This document shows, piece after piece, positions 54,658 to 62,533 of a DNA stretch of 64,000 nucleotides (the stretch's first letter is position 1; each line of letters opens with the position of its first letter). The position numbers and the translations under genes were made by a program. Source of the DNA: Actinoallomurus iriomotensis. Its GTDB lineage: Bacteria > Actinomycetota > Actinomycetes > Streptosporangiales > Streptosporangiaceae. The notes under the pieces were generated by a model that saw only the letters and a list, made by a program, of their open reading frames with translations, was not told where the DNA came from and did not search any database. Location: contig NZ_BSTJ01000006.1 of the NCBI RefSeq assembly GCF_030269445.1, positions 439,204 through 503,203 on the forward strand, given 5' to 3'.

Positions 54658-55587
54658 ATGAGGAAGGTCGGGCCCGAATCCGGGCTGGGGGCCGACGCCA
54701 CAGGCGCATCTCCACTCAGCACCGTCGTACGTGTCCGTTCGCTGCTGCCATCGCTGCCACCTGCGGAGGCGCGGGTCGCGCAGCGTGTCATCGACGATCC
54801 GGAGGCGGTCGCCAGCTCCACGATCACCGAGCTCGCCCAGGCGTGTGGCACCTCCGAGACCACGGTCATCAGGTTCTGCCGCGCGATCGGCTTCTCCGGC
54901 TATCCGGAGCTCAGGTTGACGCTGGCCACGGAGGCCGGCCGGGCACAGGGAGTGACCGGCGGCCGGGTCGTGGGCAGCGACATCAGCGCGGACGATACGC
55001 TGGAACAGATCGTCGAAAAGATCGCCTTCGCCGACGCGCGGGCGGTCGAGGAGACCGCCAACCAGCTCGACATCCAGGTGCTCGGCGAGGTGGTCACGGC
55101 GATCGCCGAGGCCCGCCGGGTCGACATCTACGGCGTCGGCGCCAGTGCCTTCGTGGCCTCGGACTTCCAGCAGAAGATGCACCGGATCGGCCGGACCTCC
55201 TACGCGTGGTCCGACGCGCACATCATGCTCACCAGCGCAGCGGTTCTCGACTCCTCGGACGTCGCCGTCGGGATCTCCCACACGGGGTCGACGGTGGAGA
55301 CGATCGACGCCCTCAGCGTGGCCAAGCGCCGCGGCGCCACCACGGTGGCCCTCACCAACTTCCCCCGCTCTCCGATCGCCGACGCCGCCGACCTGGTGCT
55401 GACCACGGCGGCCAGGGAGACCACGTTCCGATCCGGAGCGACGGCGAGCCGGCTGGCCCAGCTCACCGTGATCGACTGCGTGTTCGTCGGTGTCGCGCAG
55501 CGTACGACCGAGATCAGCGAACATCTGGAGGCGACACTCGAGGCGGTCAGGGTCCGCCGGGTGCGTCCCGAGCGGAGGCGCAGGTGA
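54658..55587 (+). CDS. MurR/RpiR family regulator
   Basis: A 309-residue regulator. RpiR-type helix-turn-helix (about 35-85): RVAQRVIDDPEAVASSTITE, LAQACGTSETTVIRFCRAIG, FSGYPELRLTLATE. A C-terminal SIS domain follows, RRVDIYGVGASAFVASDFQQ with VAVGISHTGSTVETIDALSV, that binds a phosphosugar. In E. coli MurR is released by MurNAc-6-phosphate. Directly coupled to murQ (GTGA), and divergent from the kinase gene. Likely represses both sides. No ribosome site precedes ATG 54658; see the leaderless promoter. Confidence 0.88.
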   Translation: MRKVGPESGLGADATGASPLSTVVRVRSLLPSLPPAEARVAQRVIDDPEAVASSTITELAQACGTSETTVIRFCRAIGFSGYPELRLTLATEAGRAQGVTGGRVVGSDISADDTLEQIVEKIAFADARAVEETANQLDIQVLGEVVTAIAEARRVDIYGVGASAFVASDFQQKMHRIGRTSYAWSDAHIMLTSAAVLDSSDVAVGISHTGSTVETIDALSVAKRRGATTVALTNFPRSPIADAADLVLTTAARETTFRSGATASRLAQLTVIDCVFVGVAQRTTEISEHLEATLEAVRVRRVRPERRRR

Positions 55588-56507
55588 ACGACAGCATGCC
55601 CCTGGCGATGCTGGGGACCGTACCCACCGAGGTACGCAACCCCCGCACCACCGAGATCGACGTGCTGCCCACGCTGGAGATACTCCGTCTGATCAACAAC
55701 GAGGACGCCACGGTGCCGGGCGCCGTGGCGGTGGCGTTGCCGCAGATGGCCAAGGTCGTCGACCTGGAGGTCGAGGCGTTGCGCGGCGGCGGCCGGGTGC
55801 ACTACTTCGGCGCGGGCACGTCCGGGCGGCTCGCCGTCCTCGACGCGGCCGAGCTCCCGCCGACGTACGGCATCGACCCCGGCCTGGTGGTCGCGCACCA
55901 CGCGGGCGGCATGGACGCCATCTCCCACGCGATCGAGAACGTCGAGGATGACGCCTCGCTCGGCGCCCGCGACGCGGGCGAGGTGAACGCCGGCGACGTC
56001 GCGGTCGGCATCACCGCCAGCGGGCGCACCCCCTATGTCGTGGGCGCGCTGCGGCAGGCCGCGGCCGCCGGCGCGCACACGGTGCTGATCAGCTCCAACC
56101 CGGCCGCGGCGGCCGGGGCGGAGGTCGAGGTGCACATCGCGGTGGACACCGGACCGGAGGCCGTGTCGGGCTCGACGCGGATGAAGGCCGGCACCGCGGC
56201 CAAGCTCGTGCTGAACGCCATGTCCACGGCGGTGATGGTGCGGCTCGGCCGCACCTACTCCAACCTCATGGTCAGCATGAGCGCGCTCAACTCCAAGCTC
56301 CGCGGACGTCTCGTCAAGATTCTGGTCGAGGCGACCGGCATGGACGCGGAGACGTGCGAGGCCGCCCTGGCCGATGCGGCCGGCGACACGCGCACCGCCC
56401 TTGTCTCCCTGTTGTGCGACGTCCCGTCGGGCCGGGCGGCCGAGGCGCTGGCCGGCGCCGGTGGCTCCGTCCGCGAGGCGATGCGCACGATTCGTGGAGA
56501 CGCCTGA
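55584..56507 (+). CDS. murQ: N-acetylmuramic acid 6-phosphate etherase
   Basis: A 307-residue MurQ, which cleaves the lactyl ether of MurNAc-6-phosphate to GlcNAc-6-phosphate and D-lactate. The N-terminal TEVRNPRTTEIDVLPTLEIL and INNEDATVPGAVAVALP are signature; the SIS core GRVHYFGAGTSGRLAVLDAA carries the SGR loop, and VAVGITASGRTPYVVGALRQ, GPEAVSGSTRMKAGTAAKLV complete it. Catalytic Glu lies in the DAAELPPTYG element. GTG 55584 overlaps the murR stop, with the ABC importer 34 bp downstream. It establishes that MurNAc, not only GlcNAc, is recycled here. Confidence 0.95.
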   Translation: MNDSMPLAMLGTVPTEVRNPRTTEIDVLPTLEILRLINNEDATVPGAVAVALPQMAKVVDLEVEALRGGGRVHYFGAGTSGRLAVLDAAELPPTYGIDPGLVVAHHAGGMDAISHAIENVEDDASLGARDAGEVNAGDVAVGITASGRTPYVVGALRQAAAAGAHTVLISSNPAAAAGAEVEVHIAVDTGPEAVSGSTRMKAGTAAKLVLNAMSTAVMVRLGRTYSNLMVSMSALNSKLRGRLVKILVEATGMDAETCEAALADAAGDTRTALVSLLCDVPSGRAAEALAGAGGSVREAMRTIRGDA

Positions 56508-56541
56508 TATCTCGGGGGTTAGAGAAAGGGTCCACCTCCTT

Positions 56542-57807
56542 ATGCGTAAGTTCTGCACGGTCATCACGGCGCTCGGCGTCGTGCTCGCCGCCCCGGCGTG
56601 CGCCCCCAGTACCAAGAGTGGCGGTGACAAGGTCACCCTCACCGTGCTCTCCTGGCGCCCCGAGGACACGGCGGGTTACGCGAAGATCTTCGCGCCGTTC
56701 GAGAAGAGCCACCCGAAGATCAAGGTCAAGTTCAAGCCGATCAAGAACACCGAGTACCTCACGGTGCTGCCGACCGAGCTGAAGAAGGCCACGGGCGGTC
56801 CGGACGTGGTGCAGCTCAAGCCGTACGGGCCGATCCAGAGCCTCATCTCGGCCGGCAACCTCGCGCCACTCGACGGCCAGGTCGACGTGAGCAAGTGGGA
56901 CCCGTCCGTGCTCCAGGCGGCCAAGGGCAAGCAGGACGGCAAGCTGTACGGCGTCCCGTACGCCATGCAGACCCTCTCGGTGCTCTACAACAAGAAGATC
57001 TTCGCCGACCAGCAGATCCAGCCGCCGACGACCTGGGCGGACTTCACCGCGGCCTGCGACAAGCTGAAGAAGGCCGGCATCACGCCGCTGTCGACGAGCG
57101 GCCTGCAGCCGTGGGTGCTCGCCATCGACCACCAGATCTTCGGCGCGACGCGCTACGGCGGCGACGACTTCGCCAAGGCGGCCCTGGCCGGCCAGAAGAA
57201 CTTCACCGACCCCGACTACACCGCCTCGCTCGACGTGACGGCCAAGCTCAAGCCGTACTACCCGGACAAGGTCGCCGCGGTCGACTACCCCGACGCGCAG
57301 ACCCTGTTCACCAGCGGCAAGGCCGCGATGTACCCGGGCGGTTCGTATGAGGTCGGGCCGTTCACCAAGACCAATCCGGACCTGCAGATCGGTTCCTTCG
57401 ACGCCCCGCCGGCCCCCGGCGCCAAGGTGAACCATGCGCTGACCTCGGGCTTCGTCGACGGCTCGTACGGCGTCAACGCGCACTCGGAGCACAAGACCGA
57501 GGCGATGGAACTGGTCAAGTGGATGGCGACGCCGGAGTTCGGCCAGCTGTACGCCAACACGCTCAAGCAGATCTCGGCCGTCCCCGGCGTGACCCCCGGC
57601 GACCCGCTGCTCGCGCAGACGTACGAGGGCTTCAAGACCCACGGCGCGACGTACATGATGGTCGTCGACTTCGGCTACGGGAACCCGCTCGGCCGCGACC
57701 AGGAGGGTGAGGCTCTGCAGAAGATGCTGAGCGGCACCTCGGCCGCGGACGCGGGCAAGCTCGTCCAGAAGGGCATCTCGGCGTGGTTCAAGCCCAGCGG
57801 CGGATGA
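56542..57807 (+). CDS. ABC sugar importer, solute-binding lipoprotein
   Basis: A 421-residue extracytoplasmic binding protein of the ABC sugar (family 1) type. Lipoprotein leader RKFCTVITALGVVLAAPAC with the cysteine at residue 20; the lobe motifs VTLTVLSWRPEDTAGYAKIF, LYGVPYAMQTLSVLYNKKIF and TLFTSGKAAMYPGGSYEVGP are typical. Ligand not readable; context points to MurNAc, GlcNAc or chitobiose. ATG 56542 is preceded not by a good ribosome site but by CACCTCCTT, the sequence of the 16S 3' end; AAAGGG lies further up. ATGA coupling to the permease. Confidence 0.9.
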   Translation: MRKFCTVITALGVVLAAPACAPSTKSGGDKVTLTVLSWRPEDTAGYAKIFAPFEKSHPKIKVKFKPIKNTEYLTVLPTELKKATGGPDVVQLKPYGPIQSLISAGNLAPLDGQVDVSKWDPSVLQAAKGKQDGKLYGVPYAMQTLSVLYNKKIFADQQIQPPTTWADFTAACDKLKKAGITPLSTSGLQPWVLAIDHQIFGATRYGGDDFAKAALAGQKNFTDPDYTASLDVTAKLKPYYPDKVAAVDYPDAQTLFTSGKAAMYPGGSYEVGPFTKTNPDLQIGSFDAPPAPGAKVNHALTSGFVDGSYGVNAHSEHKTEAMELVKWMATPEFGQLYANTLKQISAVPGVTPGDPLLAQTYEGFKTHGATYMMVVDFGYGNPLGRDQEGEALQKMLSGTSAADAGKLVQKGISAWFKPSGG

Positions 57808-58769
57808 CGTCGACGACCGAGCCGGTCGAGGTCGCCGGTCCCGGCGGCGGGAGCACCCGCCGCCGGGGGCGGCGGCGCTGGCCGCTGCTGCTGGTGTTCC
57901 TGCTGCCGGCGCTCGCGCTGTACACGGTCTTCATCGTGTACCCGCTGGTGTCGGCCCTGCAGTACAGCTTCTTCGACTGGACCGGCACCCGGCAGAACGG
58001 CTTCGCCGGCCTGGCGAACTTCCGTGACCTGTTCACGAAGTACCCGCTGAGCGAGCAGGTCTGGCGGGCGCTGGCGCACAACTGCGTGTTCTTCATCGGC
58101 ACGATGCTGATCCAGACCACGGGCGGGCTGCTGCTGGCCACCCTGCTGCACCGTTCCCGGCGCGGCAAGCGCTTCCTGCAGACCGCGTACGTGCTGCCGC
58201 ACCTGGTCAGCCCGATCGTGGCCGGCTACCTGTGGTCGCTGATGCTCAACCCGCAGTTCGGCGCGATCAACGCCGCGCTGCGCGGCGTCGGCCTCGGCTC
58301 CCTCGCCCAGCCCTGGCGCGGCGACCCCCACCTGGCGCTGCCGGTGGCGATCGTGATCAACGCCTGGCAGTGGGTGGGCTTCCCGATGCTGTTGTTCGCC
58401 GCGGCGCTGGCCGGCATCCCCGAGGAGTACCACGAGGCGGCGCGGGTGGACGGCGCGTCGGCCTGGAAGAGCTTCTGGCAGGTGACCTTCCCGCTGCTCA
58501 CGCCGGTGCTCGGCATCGTCACGGTGCTGACCTTCATCGGCAACTTCAACATCCTGGACCTGATCTACGCGCTGCAGGGCTCGAAGGGCAACCCGGCGTA
58601 CTCCACCGACGTGCTCGGCCTGCTGTTCTACCGGACCGCCTTCGAGAACCCCGACGCCAACGCGATCGGCCAGTCCTCCGCGCTCGCGGTCTGCATGTTC
58701 ATCCTGATCTTCGGGATCTCGGCCGCGGCGAACCGCTTCTTCCGCCGGATGGAGGCACGCCTGAAATGA
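57804..58769 (+). CDS. ABC sugar importer permease 1
   Basis: A 321-residue permease with six membrane segments (WPLLLVFLLPALALYTVFIV first). The EAA loop that docks the ATPase is EEYHEAARVDGASAWKSFWQ, with G and P later (VTFPLLTPVLG). FFDWTGTRQNGFAGLANFRD is typical of MalF-type/DasB-NgcF permeases. ATG 57804 overlaps the binding-protein stop; the stop overlaps the next permease. No ATPase follows, so a shared MsiK-type ATPase encoded elsewhere is expected. Confidence 0.92.
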   Translation: MTSTTEPVEVAGPGGGSTRRRGRRRWPLLLVFLLPALALYTVFIVYPLVSALQYSFFDWTGTRQNGFAGLANFRDLFTKYPLSEQVWRALAHNCVFFIGTMLIQTTGGLLLATLLHRSRRGKRFLQTAYVLPHLVSPIVAGYLWSLMLNPQFGAINAALRGVGLGSLAQPWRGDPHLALPVAIVINAWQWVGFPMLLFAAALAGIPEEYHEAARVDGASAWKSFWQVTFPLLTPVLGIVTVLTFIGNFNILDLIYALQGSKGNPAYSTDVLGLLFYRTAFENPDANAIGQSSALAVCMFILIFGISAAANRFFRRMEARLK

Positions 58770-59638
58770 CCACCTCCGTGCTGGAACCGGCGGTCGCGGT
58801 CGCACCCGCCCGGCGTCGCCGCCGCCCGCGCCGTGGCGCGGTCGCCTCCACCGTGCTGCTGTGGGTGTACGCGGTGGCGGCGCTCGCACCGCTCATCATC
58901 ATGGCGCTGGGTTCGCTGCGCACCGAGCAGGACCTCGCCACCAAGCCGCTCGGCATCCCGACGCACCCGGCCTTCGAGAACTACGCGAAGGCCTGGTCGG
59001 AGGGCGGGTTCAGCTCCTACTTCGTGAACTCCATCATCGTGACGGTCGGCGCCGTGGTGCTGGGCACGGGCGTCGCGGTGCTGGCCGCCTACCCGCTGGC
59101 GCGCTACCGCTTCCGCGGGCAGGGCCTGCTCACCGCGTACTTCCTGGCCGGCCTGATGCTGCCCATCCGCCTGGGCATCGTGCCGGTGTTCTACCTGCTC
59201 AACTCCATCGGCCTGATCGACTCACGGATCGGCCTGATCTGCGTTTACGCCGCCAGCGGCGTGCCGTTCGCGATCTTCGTCCTGACCGCGTTCTTCCGCG
59301 GCCTGCCGAACGAACTGGAGGAGGCCGCCCGCATCGACGGGGCGGGCGAGCTGCGCATCTTCGCCCAGATCATGGTGCCGATGGTCCGGCCCGCGCTGAC
59401 GACGGTGGCGCTGTTCCAGTTCATCCCACTGTGGAACGACTTCTTCTTCCCGCTGGTGCTGATGGAGGACGACAAGTACACGCTGCCGGTCGGCCTGACC
59501 CGCTTCGTCGCGGAGTTCGAAGCCGCCCACGCCCAGCTGTACGCGGGCCTGGTCATCACCACGATCCCGCTGGTGCTGCTGTTCCTGCTGGCCACAAAGC
59601 AGATCGTCGCCGGCCTGACGGCGGGCATGACGAAGTAG
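58766..59638 (+). CDS. ABC sugar importer permease 2
   Basis: A 290-residue MalG-type permease with six membrane segments (AVASTVLLWVYAVAALAPLI first). The EAA loop is NELEEAARIDGAGELRIFAQ; VTVGAVVLGTGVAVLAAYPL and ARYRFRGQGL precede it. Last gene of the murR-murQ-ABC operon. It ends 8 bp before the stop of the convergent histidine kinase, with no hairpin visible between. Forms the transport pore with permease 1. Confidence 0.92.
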   Translation: MTTSVLEPAVAVAPARRRRRPRRGAVASTVLLWVYAVAALAPLIIMALGSLRTEQDLATKPLGIPTHPAFENYAKAWSEGGFSSYFVNSIIVTVGAVVLGTGVAVLAAYPLARYRFRGQGLLTAYFLAGLMLPIRLGIVPVFYLLNSIGLIDSRIGLICVYAASGVPFAIFVLTAFFRGLPNELEEAARIDGAGELRIFAQIMVPMVRPALTTVALFQFIPLWNDFFFPLVLMEDDKYTLPVGLTRFVAEFEAAHAQLYAGLVITTIPLVLLFLLATKQIVAGLTAGMTK

Positions 59639-59646
59639 CCCGGGGG

Positions 59647-60747
59647 TCAGTGGAAGGTCACTTCGACGTGGAGGCCCCCTCCGGGGTTGGGCCGTGCGGT
59701 CAGTGTGGCGCCGTGCGCCTGGGCGATGGCGCGCACGATGGCGAGGCCGAGTCCGTGGCCGTCGGTGTGGCGGACGCGTTGGCCGCCGAGCTGTTGGAAC
59801 GGCTGGAAGAGCCGCTCGACCTCGGCCGGGGGGATCGCCGTACCGGTGTTGCTGACTGCGATGGAGGCCTTGTCTCGGACCAGGTTCGTGGTGATCTGGA
59901 CCTGCCCTCCGGGTGTGTTGTGGCGCAGTGCGTTGTCGACGAGGTTCGTCACCAGCCGCTCGATGAGCCCGGGGTCGCCGGTGGCCGGTGCCCGGCCGAG
60001 TGCGGCATCGATGGTGATGCCGCGGCGTTCGGCTCGTTGTCCGTGGCCGGCGATGACGGTTTCGGTGATCTGGTCGAGATCGACCGGCTCCCACTGTTCG
60101 ACGCCGTGTTCGCTGGTCGCCAGGGTGAGGAGCGCCTCGATGAGGCGCTCTTGTTGATCGCCGAGTCGCAGAGCCTGCTCGCAGGCCGTCCGCAGAGCTT
60201 CGGTGCCGGCGTCGGGGTCGGCGAGGGCGACTTGCAGGAGAGTTCGTTGTCCTGCGAGTGGGGTGCGCAGTTCGTGTGAGGCGTTGGCCACGAAGTGGCG
60301 TTGGGCCTCGAAGGAGGCCTCAAGCCGCGCGAAGAGGTCGTCGAGGGTCTTGCCGAGGTCGGTGAGCTCGTCGCCAGGGCCGTCGAGGTCGAGCCGGCGG
60401 TTGAGGTTCGTGGCGGAGATCTCCTGGGCGGTGGTGTTGATGGCGCGCAGGGGGCGTAGGAACCGTCCGGCCAGCCACCAGGCTCCAATGAACGCGACGA
60501 TCGCGGCGGCCAAGCCGATGGCGGCCGGACCGAATTCGAACTGGTGGCTGCTGCCGACCTGGTCCGTGCCGGGGGTGGCGTTCGCGGGGGCCCGCGCCGC
60601 CGTGTGGCCGTACAGCAGGTTGGTGGCGAGGAGTACGGCGGTGAGCAGGCCGAGGAAGAATCCCGAGTACAGCAAGGTGAGCTGTGCCCGGAGCATGGGC
60701 CGCCGCCTGCGGCGGAGCAGGGACATGACCTTGTCACGCGGGCGCAT
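59647..60747 (-). CDS. OmpR-system sensor histidine kinase
   Basis: A 366-residue sensor kinase. Two membrane helices (AQLTLLYSGFFLGLLTAVLL and AAIGLAAAIVAFIGAWWLAG) flank a very short extracytoplasmic loop (about 35 residues). HAMP (RFLRPLRAINTTAQEISATN), H box FVANASHELRTPLAGQRTLL, N box LVTNLVDNALRHNTPGGQVQ and G box HTDGHGLGLAIVRAIAQAHG are intact. The small sensor region suggests membrane-level sensing, as in antibiotic-responding kinases. ATG 60747 shares a base with the response-regulator stop. Confidence 0.92.
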   Translation of the reverse strand: MRPRDKVMSLLRRRRRPMLRAQLTLLYSGFFLGLLTAVLLATNLLYGHTAARAPANATPGTDQVGSSHQFEFGPAAIGLAAAIVAFIGAWWLAGRFLRPLRAINTTAQEISATNLNRRLDLDGPGDELTDLGKTLDDLFARLEASFEAQRHFVANASHELRTPLAGQRTLLQVALADPDAGTEALRTACEQALRLGDQQERLIEALLTLATSEHGVEQWEPVDLDQITETVIAGHGQRAERRGITIDAALGRAPATGDPGLIERLVTNLVDNALRHNTPGGQVQITTNLVRDKASIAVSNTGTAIPPAEVERLFQPFQQLGGQRVRHTDGHGLGLAIVRAIAQAHGATLTARPNPGGGLHVEVTFH

Positions 60748-61409
60748 CACGCGTCTCCGATTCGGTAGCCGCCTTCGCGGACGGTGTGGATGACCGGCGG
60801 GTCGCCGAGCTTCGCGCGCAGCCGGCGGATCGTCGTCTTGACAGCGGTGGTGAAGGGATCGGCCTCTTCGTCCCACACCCGTTCGAGGAGCTCTTCGGCG
60901 GAGACCACCCGGCCGCCGGAGGCGAGGAGGCATTCGAGGACGGCGAACTCCTTCGGGCTGAGCTCCAGGCGCCGCCCGGCGCGGAAGGCGACCCGGCGGT
61001 TCGGATCCAGCATGAGGTCCGCCGCGCTCAGTGTGGGTGGCACCGCCGGCGTTGAGCGCCGGCCCAGGGCGCGGACGCGGGCGACGAGCTCGGAGAAGTC
61101 GAACGGCTTGGGCAGGTAGTCGTCGGCGCCCAGCCCGAGGCCGTCGACGCGGTCCTTGACGGTGCTCGCCGCGGTGAGCATCAGTACGCGGCTGCCGGAG
61201 CGCTCGGCCACGATGCTCTTGCACACCTCGTCGCCATGGATTCCGGGCAGGTCCCGGTCCAAGATCACGACGTCGTAGCGGGTGATCGCCAGATGCTCCA
61301 GCGCGTCGTTGCCGTCCAGGACCACGTCCACCGCCATGCCCTCGCGGCGAAGGCCGGTGCCGATCGAGCGGGCCAGGATTTCGAAATCCTCGACGACGAG
61401 CACTCTCAC
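60747..61409 (-). CDS. OmpR-family response regulator
   Basis: A 220-residue regulator. Receiver: VRVLVVEDFEILARSIGTGL (acidic pair partly ED), phospho-Asp in VVILDRDLPGIHGDEVCKSI, lysine in YLPKPFDFSELVARVRALGR. Winged helix: LELSPKEFAVLECLLASGGR and PFTTAVKTTIRRLRAKLGDP. GTG 61409 follows GGAGAAGG; a longer ORF to 61556 crosses the repeat boxes and is rejected. Divergent from the ABC exporter with four copies of a 10-bp box between, so it probably controls the exporter. Confidence 0.92.
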   Translation of the reverse strand: MRVLVVEDFEILARSIGTGLRREGMAVDVVLDGNDALEHLAITRYDVVILDRDLPGIHGDEVCKSIVAERSGSRVLMLTAASTVKDRVDGLGLGADDYLPKPFDFSELVARVRALGRRSTPAVPPTLSAADLMLDPNRRVAFRAGRRLELSPKEFAVLECLLASGGRVVSAEELLERVWDEEADPFTTAVKTTIRRLRAKLGDPPVIHTVREGGYRIGDA

Positions 61410-61500
61410 GAACCTTCTCCGTTCCGCTGCCTGAAGGTGGCGGCCACGCCCGTTCAGGGTCCGGGGTGGGGTGCCATCACCGCAACGATGCCAGGGCCCA

Positions 61501-61541
61501 GGTGTCAGCCCGGTGTCGGCGGCTGACACCAGGCTGACACC
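61501..61541. promoter_or_regulatory. Four 10-bp boxes between response regulator and ABC exporter
   Basis: GGTGTCAGCC (61501-61510), CGGTGTCGGC (61511-61520, imperfect), GGCTGACACC (61521-61530) and AGGCTGACACC (61531-61541): two boxes in one direction and two in the other, at ~10-bp steps. OmpR-type regulators bind such direct repeats. They lie 92 bp from the regulator's start and 57 bp from the ABC start. Confidence 0.7.
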
Positions 61542-61597
61542 GGGCGTGCCGTACATCTACGTCGAGCGCCATCGCCGAGACAAGGACGGACGAGCAC

Positions 61598-62533
61598 GTG
61601 AACGACGCGATCATCGAAGTCACCGGTCTACGCAAACGGTTCGGGCCCACACTCGCCCTCGACGGCGTGACCTTCACCGCCCCGCCCGGCAAGGTGACCG
61701 GCTTCATCGGCCCGAACGGGGCGGGGAAGTCCACCACCATCCGGGTGATCCTCGGTCTCGACGCTCCCGACGAGGGTCACGCCCGGGTCGGCGGACACCC
61801 CTATCGGGACCTGCGGAACCCGCTGCGCCACGTCGGGGCGCTGGTCGACGCCGCCGCCGTCCAGCCCAGCCGTACCGCCCGCAACCACCTGCTGTGGCTG
61901 GCCCGTTCCCAGACCCTGGAGGCCGGCCGGGTCGACGCCGTGCTCGAGCTGGTCGGCCTCGCCGCGGCGGCCCGCCGCAAGGCGGGCGGCTTCTCGCTGG
62001 GCATGCGCCAGCGTCTTGGCATCGCGGCGGCGATGCTCGGCGACCCACCGGTCGTCATCTTGGACGAGCCGTTCAACGGCATGGACCCGGAGGGGATCGT
62101 CTGGATGCGCAAGCTGCTGCGCACCCTCGCCGCCGAGGGCCGGGCCCTGCTCGTCTCCAGCCACCTGATGAGTGAGCTGCAAGGCATCGCCGACCACATT
62201 GTGGTGATCGGCCGCGGCAAGGTCCTCGCCGAAGCCGGCATCGATGAGCTGCTCGCGCGCGCCGCCGGTGAGCAGGTCCTGCTGCAGACGCCGACGCCGG
62301 CCGAGGCGTACCGGGTGCTGCATCGTGCCGGGGGCGTCACGACGATCATTGACGACGGCGCCCTGAGCGTCTCCGGGCTCGCCGCCCGCCAGGTCGTGGC
62401 GGCTCTTGGCCAGTCGGACGTGGTCTTTTCCGAGGTCACCACCCAGCGGCCGACGCTGGAGGACGTCTACTTCCAACTCACCAGCGGCGAGGCGGAGTTC
62501 GGGACCAACACCGTGCAGGGGGCACAGCGATGA
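61598..62533 (+). CDS. ABC-2 type exporter ATPase
   Basis: A 311-residue ABC ATPase of the DrrA/CcmA-like class. Walker A GFIGPNGAGKSTTIRVILGL (about 37-56), Q loop near RHVGALVDAAAVQPSRTARN, ABC signature FSLGMRQRLGIAAAM (about 132-146), Walker B DPPVVILDEPFNGMDPEGIV, and the H switch VSSHLMSE. C-terminal ~90 residues form the usual DUF4162-like regulatory extension. GTG 61598. Coupled to the permease gene by ATGA at 62530, and under the four-box promoter. Such pairs protect against bacteriocins, lantibiotics or own antibiotics. Confidence 0.93.
   Translation: MNDAIIEVTGLRKRFGPTLALDGVTFTAPPGKVTGFIGPNGAGKSTTIRVILGLDAPDEGHARVGGHPYRDLRNPLRHVGALVDAAAVQPSRTARNHLLWLARSQTLEAGRVDAVLELVGLAAAARRKAGGFSLGMRQRLGIAAAMLGDPPVVILDEPFNGMDPEGIVWMRKLLRTLAAEGRALLVSSHLMSELQGIADHIVVIGRGKVLAEAGIDELLARAAGEQVLLQTPTPAEAYRVLHRAGGVTTIIDDGALSVSGLAARQVVAALGQSDVVFSEVTTQRPTLEDVYFQLTSGEAEFGTNTVQGAQR

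Noticed and set aside
54843-56507. A single long frame fusing part of the murR region to murQ
   Set aside because: The part before 55584 is an out-of-frame shadow of MurR; MurQ begins at GTG 55584 with stop-start overlap.
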